NCBI GenBank assembly: GCA_949282385.1
Contig: CASDOP010000003.1
Location: 1-64,000 of the forward strand
DNA from: an uncultured Clostridia bacterium
GTDB taxonomy: Bacteria; Bacillota; Clostridia; Christensenellales; Borkfalkiaceae
DNA length: 64,000 nucleotides
Direction: 5' to 3'
Below the pieces are notes generated by a model. The model worked only from the letters and a program-made list of their open reading frames with translations. It did not search any database and had not been told where the DNA came from. A program made the position numbers and the translations under genes. How positions within the stretch are numbered: the stretch's first letter is position 1; the number at the start of each line of letters is the position of its first letter. This document shows, piece by piece, positions 46,947 through 53,878 of this stretch.

Positions 46947-48203
46947 ATGGCAAATTATTTCAACGACATCGTAAAAAATCTTTCGCAGGCAATAAAATAC
47001 GACTCCTCGCAGGCTCCCGCAAAAGAGGGCATGCCTTTCGGCGAAGGCGCGGCAAAGTGCCTGGATTTTTATCTTTCACTTGCCGATTTCATGGGATTTG
47101 AAACTAAAAATTACGACAATTACATAGGCGAAGTATGCTGGGGCAGCGGCAAAGATTTTGCCGTTCTCGCTCACCTCGACGTCGTTCCCGCAGGCAGCGG
47201 CTGGGAACACGACCCGTTCGGCGGCGAAGTTGACGAAGCAGCAAAAAAAATCTGGGGCAGAGGCACTATGGACGACAAGGGTCCGGCAATGATTGCGCTC
47301 TACGCCATGAAGGCGCTCAAGGACGAAGGCTTCAAGCCCTCGCGCAGAATAAAGCTCATACTCGGCTGCAACGAGGAAACGGGCTGGGCTTGCATCGACC
47401 ACTACAACGCCGTGGCAAAGATGCCCGAAGAGGGCATTTCGCCCGACGCCGATTTCCCCGTAATTTACGCCGAAAAAGGCATTCTGCAGACAAAATTTGC
47501 CTTCCCCGCGAAAGGCGTTGCGTTCAGCGGACTTAAAGGCGGCAACAGACCCAACATGGTCTGCGATTACTGCGAAGCGACCGCTACAGCCGACGAGGCA
47601 AAACTTGCCGCTCTCGGCATGAGCGCCGAGGACGGAAAAGTTATTTCCCGCGGCAAGAGCGCGCACGGTTCCACCCCCGACAAGGGCATTAACGCGATTG
47701 CGCCCATGCTCGCATATCTCGGTCTGGACGACATGAAAAAGGCGCTTTTCGATGAAAATATGGGACTTAAAGGCATGGCTGACAGCACAGGTCCGCTCAC
47801 TTTCTCGCCCAACCTCATAGAACAGGACGGCGACAAAATTTTCGTTACATGCGACATACGCTATCCCGCGACCTACGAAAAGAGCGCGATAACCGACGTA
47901 CTCGACAAATGCGGAATTGAATACGAAGTGCTGCACTATCAGGCGCCCCTCTTCAACGACGCGCAAAGCCCGCTGATAAGTACGCTTTTGAAAGTTTACA
48001 ACACCGTTACGGGCAAGAACGCCAGCCCCATAGCAATCGGCGGCGGAACTTACGCAAGAGCGCTCAAATACGGCGCGGCGTTCGGTCCCGAGGAGGACGG
48101 CGAAGAGAGTACAATTCACCAGGCAAACGAATATATCACTTTCGAAAAGATAGAAAAGTGCTTTGAAATTTACAAACTTGCGCTCAGGGAGCTGTGCGGT
48201 TAA
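46947..48203 (+). CDS. pepV: Dipeptidase PepV-type (M20 family)
   Basis: This 418-residue di-zinc peptidase hydrolyses dipeptides in the cytoplasm. Zinc ligands are in 'VLAHLDVVPAG' (His-x-Asp), 'GRGTMDDKGP', 'GCNEETGWACIDHY' (catalytic Glu-Glu) and 'SPDADFPV'. The C-terminal His is in 'IHQANEYI'. A lid domain lies in the middle. The start at 46947 has AAGGAA upstream. It is monocistronic. Confidence 0.94.
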   Translation: MANYFNDIVKNLSQAIKYDSSQAPAKEGMPFGEGAAKCLDFYLSLADFMGFETKNYDNYIGEVCWGSGKDFAVLAHLDVVPAGSGWEHDPFGGEVDEAAKKIWGRGTMDDKGPAMIALYAMKALKDEGFKPSRRIKLILGCNEETGWACIDHYNAVAKMPEEGISPDADFPVIYAEKGILQTKFAFPAKGVAFSGLKGGNRPNMVCDYCEATATADEAKLAALGMSAEDGKVISRGKSAHGSTPDKGINAIAPMLAYLGLDDMKKALFDENMGLKGMADSTGPLTFSPNLIEQDGDKIFVTCDIRYPATYEKSAITDVLDKCGIEYEVLHYQAPLFNDAQSPLISTLLKVYNTVTGKNASPIAIGGGTYARALKYGAAFGPEEDGEESTIHQANEYITFEKIEKCFEIYKLALRELCG

Positions 48204-48263
48204 ACGAACGGGCAAAACAGAGCGTGAAATAACTCAGGCTTAAAACATATCTGCAAAATAATG

Positions 48264-48296
48264 AAGCGGCGGAGCGCAAAGTGCGCTCCGCCGCTT
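48264..48296. terminator. Convergent terminator
   Basis: Fifteen-bp arms (48264-48278 / 48282-48296) between the PepV gene and the small membrane protein gene. Confidence 0.85.
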
Positions 48297-48299
48297 TTA

Positions 48300-48509
48300 T
48301 TATTCCTGTTTTTCCTCTTTTTCTTTGTTTATGGCTTTATCCGTGCGAGCCAGCTCGCAGAGTACGGGAATTGCTCCGCCTACGCCCGAAGCTACAGCCA
48401 CAATTCCTATAAAGTCAAAGTACGCCATATACACTACTCCCGCCAGCGTTATTGCGCCGAGGACGATGAGAGCTACTATAAGAACCTTTTTGAGCGTGAT
48501 GTTTTTCAT
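48300..48509 (-). CDS. Small two-helix membrane protein, unknown function
   Basis: This encodes 69 residues: two hydrophobic helices (about 9-30 and 33-51), then a charged tail with a Lys/Glu-rich end. It lies 16 bases downstream of the GDSL hydrolase gene, so the two are probably one transcript. No family is recognised. Confidence 0.6.
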   Translation of the reverse strand: MKNITLKKVLIVALIVLGAITLAGVVYMAYFDFIGIVAVASGVGGAIPVLCELARTDKAINKEKEEKQE

Positions 48510-48525
48510 TTGCAGTCCCCGAAGA

Positions 48526-49134
48526 TTACATGAGGTGTTTGCGTATTGCCTTGATTGCGGTATTGGCTATTATGTCCGAGCCTTCAAACGTGGGATGAAC
48601 GCCGTCTTCGGCATACTCGGTGTAAGGCGTGGTTATGCACAGACCGTTGAACATTTCGTCGTAAGCGACGAATTCGTCGCACATTTCCACGCATACGCGG
48701 TGAATGATTTCAAGTTCCTTTTCAAAAAGAGGGCGCATGCGTTTTTTGTCCGGCGCGGGAAGAAGGAACGGTTCGAGGAAAATTACCACTATGCCTGCAT
48801 CCTTGAGCTTTTTAATAAGCGTTTTAAGATCGCGCTCGAACTGTGCGAGATTGAGTTCCTTGCCATACTTGAACTTGTGTATGACATTGTTTATACCTAT
48901 CATTATGACGACCGCGTCCGGCGCGTAATCGATAACGTCTTTCTGCACGCGCGCAAGAAGGTCGCACACCTCGTTGCCCGTTATTCCCTTGTTAATAAGA
49001 GAAATGTCCATGTCGGGATAAATGGGTCTGAGCTTATCCGCAAGAATTTTGACGTAGCCGTTGCCGAGAGAATTTTCGTCGTTTCTGTCCCTCTCGCAAT
49101 CGGTTATCGAGTCGCCGAAGAAAACAATTTTCAT
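48526..49134 (-). CDS. SGNH/GDSL-type hydrolase
   Basis: This 202-residue esterase-like enzyme has block I 'VFFGDSITDC' (catalytic Ser), block II Gly around 'LINKGITGNE', block III 'VVIMIGINNV' and block V 'YAEDGVHPTFEGSDIIA' (catalytic Asp and His). There is no signal peptide. Likely substrates are acyl or acetyl esters on sugars or lipids. Confidence 0.92.
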   Translation of the reverse strand: MKIVFFGDSITDCERDRNDENSLGNGYVKILADKLRPIYPDMDISLINKGITGNEVCDLLARVQKDVIDYAPDAVVIMIGINNVIHKFKYGKELNLAQFERDLKTLIKKLKDAGIVVIFLEPFLLPAPDKKRMRPLFEKELEIIHRVCVEMCDEFVAYDEMFNGLCITTPYTEYAEDGVHPTFEGSDIIANTAIKAIRKHLM

Positions 49135-49224
49135 ATTAGCCCTCTGTTGCTTTGTTGTAATATTTTAACACACGCTCTTAAGTTTTGCAAGTGTGAAGAG
49201 GATATTTATATTTTATTTTTAAAA

Positions 49225-49257
49225 CGCCCCGACTTTGCTCAGCGCAAAGTCGGGGCG
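49225..49257 (-). terminator. GC hairpin upstream of the GDSL hydrolase gene
   Basis: Thirteen-bp arms (49225-49237 / 49245-49257) followed on the minus strand by TTTTAAAAATAAAA. It should end transcripts coming from the tRNA-Ser locus. Confidence 0.75.
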
Positions 49258-49310
49258 GCAAGCAGCATAATTTGCGCAAACATGTTCGTTTAAGGCACTC
49301 ATGCTCATTT

Positions 49311-49421
49311 TTCGGCAAACCGCTCGCGTCTCCCACCTCAAATCTCTCCATTTCTCTCTTGCATTAAAAAAAACAGGGCGCATTAGCGTCCTGTTTTTTG
49401 GCGCGGATGGCGAGATTTGCG
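49311..49421 (-). repeat. tRNA-Ser tail repeat, distal copy
   Basis: It contains the last part of tRNA-Ser (T-loop to CCA, minus strand about 49399-49420), the same terminator hairpin and the same flank (reading ...GCGAGCGGTTTGCCGA on the minus strand) as the copy 200 bp to the right, with a few substitutions. Confidence 0.85.
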
Positions 49422-49498
49422 CCTTTGCGGCGCGCCCCGAAAAACAGTCCGCAGGACTGTTTTGTTTGCCTTATTGCTTTGTTCCCACTCATGCATTC

Positions 49499-49618
49499 GC
49501 TCGGCAAACCGCTCGCTCCCGCTCGCGTCTCCCCCCTCAAATCTCCCCATTTTCTCTCTTGCATTAAAAAAAACAGGACGCATTAGCGTCCTGTTTTTTG
49601 GCGCGGATGGCGAGATTT
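49499..49618 (-). repeat. tRNA-Ser tail repeat, proximal copy
   Basis: This copy is joined to the tRNA-Ser fragment at attL. The body between the copies (about 49422-49498) holds a hairpin (AACAGTCC / GGACTGTT) and a GC-rich segment, with no credible gene. The period is exactly 200 bp over the hairpin. Confidence 0.85.
49571..49596 (-). terminator. Terminator after tRNA-Ser
   Basis: AAACAGGACGC / GCGTCCTGTTT arms followed on the minus strand by a T tract. Confidence 0.8.
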
Positions 49619-49660
49619 GAACTCGCGCTACGGTTTCCCGTACTACTCCCTTAGCAGGGG
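49599..49660 (-). tRNA. 3' fragment of tRNA-Ser (GCT) = prophage attL
   Basis: Read on the minus strand: anticodon loop CTGCTAA (anticodon GCT at 49653-49655), 3' anticodon stem GGGAG, a long class II variable arm (TACGG GAAA CCGTA), a perfect T arm (GCGAG TTCAAAT CTCGC), acceptor 3' strand CATCCGC, G and CCA. The 5' anticodon stem no longer pairs (CACCC) and there is no D arm or 5' acceptor, so homology stops in the anticodon stem. This is the scar left when a tyrosine integrase inserts a phage into the anticodon arm. Confidence 0.88.
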
Positions 49661-49668
49661 TGTCGTAT

Positions 49669-49773
49669 AAATTGTCTGTTTATCAATATATTGAATTAAT
49701 AATAAGCAAAAAACAGTATATATTGTAGATTACAATTAAATGCAAATTGTCTATTGTCTATAAATTGTCTATT
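49669..49773 (+). promoter_or_regulatory. Integrase arm-type sites (three direct repeats)
   Basis: AAATTGTCTRTT occurs at 49669-49680, 49744-49755 and 49762-49773, between attL and the integrase gene; the last two are 18 bp apart. Position and number fit arm-type binding sites of a tyrosine integrase or Xis sites. Confidence 0.6.
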
Positions 49774-49789
49774 CTGAGGGTAAAAAAAT

Positions 49790-50869
49790 TCATGAGAGTA
49801 GAGCACGTTCAATTCTGCCGACCGCATCTGCGGTCAGAACTTCGTCGGCGGTAGCATAGTGCTCTGCCGTAATCTTATAGGACGAGTGCCCCATCATTCG
49901 GAACGTCGTGTCCAAATCCACGCCTAAACGCTTGCAGGCGTTTGCAAAGGCATCGCGCAACTTGTGGAACGTGGTCTCTTTCAGACCGTTGTCTTTTAGG
50001 AACTTTGAAAATGCGTTAGATATGGTGTTCGGCTGAATGTTGGATCCGTTCTTATTGCAGCACACAAACGGGCTGGATATGCCGTTACGCGACTTGTAGT
50101 GGTGCAGTTCAGCATACAACCCTTCCGAACATACAAAGGTGCGACGGCGGTTCTCGGTCTTCTGACTTTTGATGAATGAGCGTCCGTTTACTGTGACGAT
50201 AGCCTTGTCGAGCGTCAGACGATACTTTCCGTCCTTTAAGCGTTCAAAGTCGCTCTCCTGCAAGGCACAGACTTCCTCCCTCGTAGCCGCAAAGAAGCAG
50301 GCACAGAGCACAGGCGTGTATAACTTAGAGCCACTCTCCTTGAGCTTTGCAAAAAGAAGTTTGATATCCTCAAAATCATATGCAGGAATTTTCTTCGGGC
50401 GGTATGTCGGCATATCTACGAACTCAAAGGGGTTCTCGCTCAACCAGCGCTTTTTCCGCGCGTAGTTAAACGCCGCATTCATGACCTTACGTATTTCCAC
50501 ACACGTAGAAGGCGAGTCAAGGTGCATGTCGATGAGCTTCTGACACATACGCTCGTTAATCTGTTTGATAGGCAGATGATCAACATATTCGGTAACATAG
50601 GAAATATACAGGTCGTATTTTTCCAACGTCTTAGGCGAGACGTCGCGCTTGACAAGACTTGCCCTCCACTCCTTACGGAGCTGCGCAAAAGTAACTTTTT
50701 CAGACGAAAGCGTTTCACCCTCAAGACGCGCTTTTTCCTGAACTTCCCATAACTGAGCGGCTTTTCGCGTCGGAAAACCGCTTTTGTACGGTCGCTGCGT
50801 ACGCCCAAAGCAATCTTTATAGTAGAATCGGGCAGCGTAGTTTTTGCCTTTCTCAATTTCAATTACCAT
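49790..50869 (-). CDS. int: Tyrosine-type phage integrase
   Basis: This 359-residue site-specific recombinase has an N-terminal arm-binding domain (about 1-60), a SAM-like core-binding domain (about 60-150, 'TFAQLRKEWRASLVKRDVSPKTLEKY') and a catalytic domain. The active residues are Arg197 (AATREEV), Lys237, His302-x-x-Arg305 (FHKLRD), His328 (MGHSS) and the nucleophile Tyr338 (AEHYAT). It faces attL, as expected. It overlaps the upstream HIRAN-like gene by seven bases. Confidence 0.96.
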   Translation of the reverse strand: MVIEIEKGKNYAARFYYKDCFGRTQRPYKSGFPTRKAAQLWEVQEKARLEGETLSSEKVTFAQLRKEWRASLVKRDVSPKTLEKYDLYISYVTEYVDHLPIKQINERMCQKLIDMHLDSPSTCVEIRKVMNAAFNYARKKRWLSENPFEFVDMPTYRPKKIPAYDFEDIKLLFAKLKESGSKLYTPVLCACFFAATREEVCALQESDFERLKDGKYRLTLDKAIVTVNGRSFIKSQKTENRRRTFVCSEGLYAELHHYKSRNGISSPFVCCNKNGSNIQPNTISNAFSKFLKDNGLKETTFHKLRDAFANACKRLGVDLDTTFRMMGHSSYKITAEHYATADEVLTADAVGRIERALLS

Positions 50870-51462
50870 AAATCCTCCTCTTCATCTCTGACATCCGTAA
50901 TTTCAATTTCACATTCATAATCAGAGTTAGGGTTGTCACTTTCTTTAGTTATACTGAACACGGTCGCATTAAATTTTGTATTCCTACCGTATTTTTCAGT
51001 TAACTCCTCAGCCACATCTTCGGGAAGATAACCAAGCCTTTTATTAAGGCGTATATGTTCAACAGCGTAACCATTTGGGTAATCTTTGGTATGATCAGGG
51101 ATAACTACGAGTTCATCATCTTCTTCGCACAGACTTAAATACCTTTGACGACTTTCAAAGTGAACGCCAACAATTTCAGTAAAAAGCGAAATTTCTGAAT
51201 CATGGATAATTTTAGTGTATTCCACTCTTTGTTTTGCGATTTCTTTATTTGCTTGATTTCTTAACTCGCTTCTGATTTTAGATTCAATTATTAACAAGAA
51301 AATGGCTAAGATTGAAAAAATTAAGCCCAATATTAAAGCAAATATTGATGAGGTACTGAAATAAATTATATAAAGAACAACGGCTAAAATTAAAGGGGTG
51401 TAGCATAATACAAAACGCGTAATTAACCCTAAAGATTTAAGCCATTCCTTGAATTTTTTCAT
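50863..51462 (-). CDS. Membrane-anchored HIRAN-like protein
   Basis: This 199-residue protein has two N-terminal membrane helices (about 15-35 and 39-60) and a charged helix. From about residue 95 there is a domain resembling HIRAN: a strand with 'ELVVIPDHTKDYPNGYAVEHIRL', then 'RLGYLPEDVAEEL' and a final strand 'KFNATVFSI'. HIRAN domains bind DNA 3' ends or damaged DNA in eukaryotic and bacterial proteins. The gene sits between the repressor and integrase genes and is expressed in lysogeny by position, a usual place for superinfection-exclusion or defence genes. The function is not known. Confidence 0.6.
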   Translation of the reverse strand: MKKFKEWLKSLGLITRFVLCYTPLILAVVLYIIYFSTSSIFALILGLIFSILAIFLLIIESKIRSELRNQANKEIAKQRVEYTKIIHDSEISLFTEIVGVHFESRQRYLSLCEEDDELVVIPDHTKDYPNGYAVEHIRLNKRLGYLPEDVAEELTEKYGRNTKFNATVFSITKESDNPNSDYECEIEITDVRDEEEDLW

Positions 51463-51464
51463 TA

Positions 51465-52124
51465 TTATAATTCCCTTATTAAATTTACGACTTTACCGAT
51501 GACGCGGCACTGCTCCAGATCATAACCTGAAAGTCTTTTTGTCTCGTACTCAGGATTAGCAGGAACAAGCTCCAACCAGTCTTCCCCGTTTACATAATTA
51601 ACCTTTTTAACGGTAGCATCCTGACCATCGTAGATAACTACGGCAAGGCAGCCGCTATCTACGCTATCAGTTCTCAAGCATAAAATTGTGTCTCCGTCTA
51701 AAAGTTTAGGATACATGCTATTCCCGGATACTTTCAAAGTGAAATACTCGGAAGCGGGACGACCTTTAAGCATAGATACAGGAATGTCTACTTTCTTCCC
51801 TGTCGGAATTTCGTCGATACAGCCACCGTAACCGGCACGCACAGTACCAAGTTCATCAAATGCCACTATTCCTTCTACAGGATAAACATTTGAGGGTTCG
51901 ACAGCTCCATTCAGTTCATCCGTCCAACCCATCAAATAAGCCGGAGAAACCATAAGCGCATTAGCAAAATCCTCAATTCGGGGTTGTGTAAGCAAATTAA
52001 CACCGCTTTCGATTTTAGCTATTGAAGATCTTGAAGTGTAACCGAGCCTCTTAGCAAGCGCATCTTGAGATAAGCCAAGCATGATTCTGCGCTCTTTAAT
52101 TCTTTCGCTTAATTTACTTTTCAT
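51465..52124 (-). CDS. Phage repressor, HTH XRE plus S24 (LexA/CI-like) peptidase
   Basis: This 219-residue repressor has an N-terminal XRE helix-turn-helix (about 5-65) and a C-terminal S24 domain. Self-cleavage should fall at Ala97-Gly98 (TVRAGYG). Ser136 (SGNSMYP) is the nucleophile, and Lys173 or Lys174 the base. It is therefore SOS-inducible. The start at 52124 follows GGAGGAAAT; the longer frame upstream lacks a ribosome site. It should bind the palindromic sites in 52165-52260 and 52485-52499. Confidence 0.95.
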   Translation of the reverse strand: MKSKLSERIKERRIMLGLSQDALAKRLGYTSRSSIAKIESGVNLLTQPRIEDFANALMVSPAYLMGWTDELNGAVEPSNVYPVEGIVAFDELGTVRAGYGGCIDEIPTGKKVDIPVSMLKGRPASEYFTLKVSGNSMYPKLLDGDTILCLRTDSVDSGCLAVVIYDGQDATVKKVNYVNGEDWLELVPANPEYETKRLSGYDLEQCRVIGKVVNLIREL

Positions 52125-52151
52125 ATATTTCCTCCATCTACAGGTAAGTGC

Positions 52152-52180
52152 ATTATAACACGCTTGTGAAAATAAATCAA
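52152..52180 (-). promoter_or_regulatory. Lysogeny promoter (repressor, HIRAN-like, integrase genes)
   Basis: On the minus strand TTGATT (52175-52180), 17-bp spacer, TATAAT (52152-52157). The -35 box lies inside an operator copy. Confidence 0.75.
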
Positions 52181-52182
52181 CA
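52165..52182. promoter_or_regulatory. Operator copy 1
   Basis: TGTGAAAATAAATCAACA, two differences from copy 2. It overlaps the -35 box of the lysogeny promoter. Confidence 0.65.
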
Positions 52183-52208
52183 AAAATTAAAAAAATTCCA
52201 CAAAACTG

Positions 52209-52237
52209 TTGACAAATAATAAACATGATGATATTAT
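52209..52237 (+). promoter_or_regulatory. Early lytic promoter (Cro-like gene onward)
   Basis: TTGACA (52209-52214), 17-bp spacer, TATTAT (52232-52237). The start point falls at the second operator. Confidence 0.8.
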
Positions 52238-52242
52238 TCTAA

Positions 52243-52260
52243 TGTGATTATAAATCAACA
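52243..52260. promoter_or_regulatory. Operator copy 2
   Basis: TGTGATTATAAATCAACA, an imperfect form of the palindrome GTGATTT-T-AAATCAC. It covers the start point of the early promoter. Confidence 0.65.
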
Positions 52261-52282
52261 TTACACAAGGAGGAAAACCGAG

Positions 52283-52483
52283 GTGACAGATTCCAGAAAA
52301 TTAAGAGCCATAATAATCGAAAGAGGCATGACGCAAAGCGAAGTAGCCGATAAACTCAATATTTCGCGCACCTCTTTTAATTATAAAGTAAATAATAAGC
52401 GCGCGTTCAACTCTGACGAAATGTTTAAGCTCTGTGAAATTTTAAAAATAGAAGACCCTAAGCCAATTTTTTTTGCAAATTAG
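52283..52483 (+). CDS. Cro-like HTH regulator
   Basis: This 66-residue protein is essentially one XRE helix-turn-helix ('MTQSEVADKLNISRTSFNYKVNNKRAFNSDEMFKLCEIL'). It starts with GTG at 52283, nine bases after AAGGAGG; an in-frame GTG further upstream (52244) lies at the transcription start. Position opposite the repressor gene suggests a Cro role. An exact operator palindrome follows its stop codon. Confidence 0.85.
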   Translation: MTDSRKLRAIIIERGMTQSEVADKLNISRTSFNYKVNNKRAFNSDEMFKLCEILKIEDPKPIFFAN

Positions 52484-52484
52484 C

Positions 52485-52499
52485 GTGATTTTAAATCAC
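52485..52499. promoter_or_regulatory. Operator copy 3, exact palindrome
   Basis: GTGATTTTAAATCAC: seven-base arms around one T. It lies two bases after the Cro-like gene. Confidence 0.6.
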
Positions 52500-52540
52500 A
52501 TAATAAAAGCCCCGCACGTTTGCGAGGCATTCTATAAAGC

Positions 52541-52942
52541 TTACATAGTGGTGAAATTTGCAAAAACAAATCTGGAAGGCTTTTCGGTTGTGATTGCTAT
52601 GGCACTGAATTTCCATGTTGCGCCAGCCGAAAGATAATTAATGTTGTCCAATGCAGTTCCTATTATATTGTCGTACTTATCATAGACGGTAAAAGTCACA
52701 TCCGCATAAGACAAGGTTCTACCACTTACATTGGTGATAACCCCGGTTATTGTTAGTGCGTATGTCCCACCAAGGTTGTCAATATCCCACTCAATACTTT
52801 CTTCATCTATTACAAGCATGTTCGCAGGTGTTGACGATGGCGGCGGATTATTGTCGTCCTTAAATATGTTACAGGCATATATAGAAAATCCTAATAGAAC
52901 CATTATTGCAACACAGACAAATAGAAGCGATATTTTTTTCAT
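52541..52942 (-). CDS. FxLYD-domain lipoprotein
   Basis: This 133-residue protein has a lipoprotein signal (lipobox ending YAC, Cys about 24), a Pro/Ser linker and one FxLYD-type beta domain ('ITGVITNVSGRTLSYADVTFTVYDKYDNIIGTALDNINYLSAGATWKF'). It is encoded against the early genes and so is probably expressed in lysogeny. Such genes are typical lysogenic-conversion cargo. The function is unknown. Confidence 0.8.
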   Translation of the reverse strand: MKKISLLFVCVAIMVLLGFSIYACNIFKDDNNPPPSSTPANMLVIDEESIEWDIDNLGGTYALTITGVITNVSGRTLSYADVTFTVYDKYDNIIGTALDNINYLSAGATWKFSAIAITTEKPSRFVFANFTTM

Positions 52943-53009
52943 ATTGCGTACCCTCTCTTAAGTCAATTATAACACAACCCTGTTGCCACCGCAAGGTAAA
53001 GGAGTAATT

Positions 53010-53315
53010 ATGACAAAAAATTTTAATACGGGCGGACTGATTCCTGTCGAAGATATCTACAACGCCAATGATTATCGCCGAAAGGCAAGATCAAAACCGG
53101 CACCCAGCGAAAAAAAGACAAGCCTTGAGCCGATGTTATCCATAATGGACGCGGCAAAGTTAGTCGGCGTCAATCGCAAAACCATTGATAAAGCGATAAA
53201 TAGCGGCGAACTCCCCTTCTACCCCATTGGCGCCAAGGCGCGCAAGATTAAAGAATCGGACCTTCAAAGATGGATAGAATCAAAGCGCACCATCTTCGGC
53301 AGCGAGGTGAATTAA
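53010..53315 (+). CDS. Excisionase-like helix-turn-helix protein
   Basis: This 101-residue protein has a disordered N-terminus and a MerR/excisionase-type winged helix at the C-terminus ('LSIMDAAKLVGVNRKTIDKAINSGELPFYPIGAKARKIKESDLQRWI'). The start at 53010 has AAGGAG. It could be Xis or an early regulator. It is followed directly by the next gene. Confidence 0.75.
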   Translation: MTKNFNTGGLIPVEDIYNANDYRRKARSKPAPSEKKTSLEPMLSIMDAAKLVGVNRKTIDKAINSGELPFYPIGAKARKIKESDLQRWIESKRTIFGSEVN

Positions 53316-53513
53316 ATGAAGTGGGAAACAGAGTCATCGAATTGCTGGAAGGCAGTCGGACAATGCGGCACATTTACTATTCGGCGAAAAGGAAAAATGT
53401 TCTGGCCTGAGTACACAGGTCAGGGCGGGCGCCATTTCAAGCTCCCCCCTTCGGATAAAATTTCCAGAGCTAAAACAATGTGCCAGGATAACTACTACTG
53501 GGAGGCAAATTGA
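53316..53513 (+). CDS. Small phage protein, unknown
   Basis: This encodes 65 residues with several Trp, Tyr and Cys. The ATG follows the previous stop codon at once. No family is recognised. Confidence 0.55.
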   Translation: MKWETESSNCWKAVGQCGTFTIRRKGKMFWPEYTGQGGRHFKLPPSDKISRAKTMCQDNYYWEAN

Positions 53514-53514
53514 T

Positions 53515-53865
53515 ATGTCGAAAGAATTTATGAAACGACTTCTTCAAATCGCCGAAAAATTGAACGACGAACAGGAAAAAATGTGCAACGGCAGAGAAGT
53601 GTGCGCAGGTTGCCACTGGTTCGATAATCTCAATCTCGGCGCCTCGGACAGTTTTTTAGGGTGCGGACAGTACATAGCCGCAAAGAAAATTCTTGCGAGG
53701 GAGCAGCTGATAAGGGTTATGCTTGACGACTATGAAGGTCCTGCTTGCGAATTCTGTGACTATAGCAGGAAGGACGGCAACTTATGCGCAATACACCAGG
53801 AGCGCGGCAATGACGCCTGCTTTGAGGGAATGATGGCATGGCTGGATGCCGAAAACTTTGATTAA
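53515..53865 (+). CDS. Cys-rich phage protein, probable zinc binder
   Basis: This 116-residue protein contains cysteine groups (CNGREVCAGCHWF; CEFCDYSRKDGNLC; later single Cys) fit for binding one or two zinc ions. The N-terminus is a short helix. GGAGG precedes the ATG. The function is unknown. Confidence 0.6.
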   Translation: MSKEFMKRLLQIAEKLNDEQEKMCNGREVCAGCHWFDNLNLGASDSFLGCGQYIAAKKILAREQLIRVMLDDYEGPACEFCDYSRKDGNLCAIHQERGNDACFEGMMAWLDAENFD

Positions 53866-53878
53866 CGGAGGCGACTGG

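Noticed and set aside
49301-49620. Plus-strand reading frames in the tRNA-Ser repeat
   Set aside because: Repetitive translations of the tRNA tail and terminator, present in several frames on both strands.
52541-52942. Toxin-antitoxin partner for the Cro-like gene
   Set aside because: The protein is a clear lipoprotein with an FxLYD-type domain, on the opposite strand.
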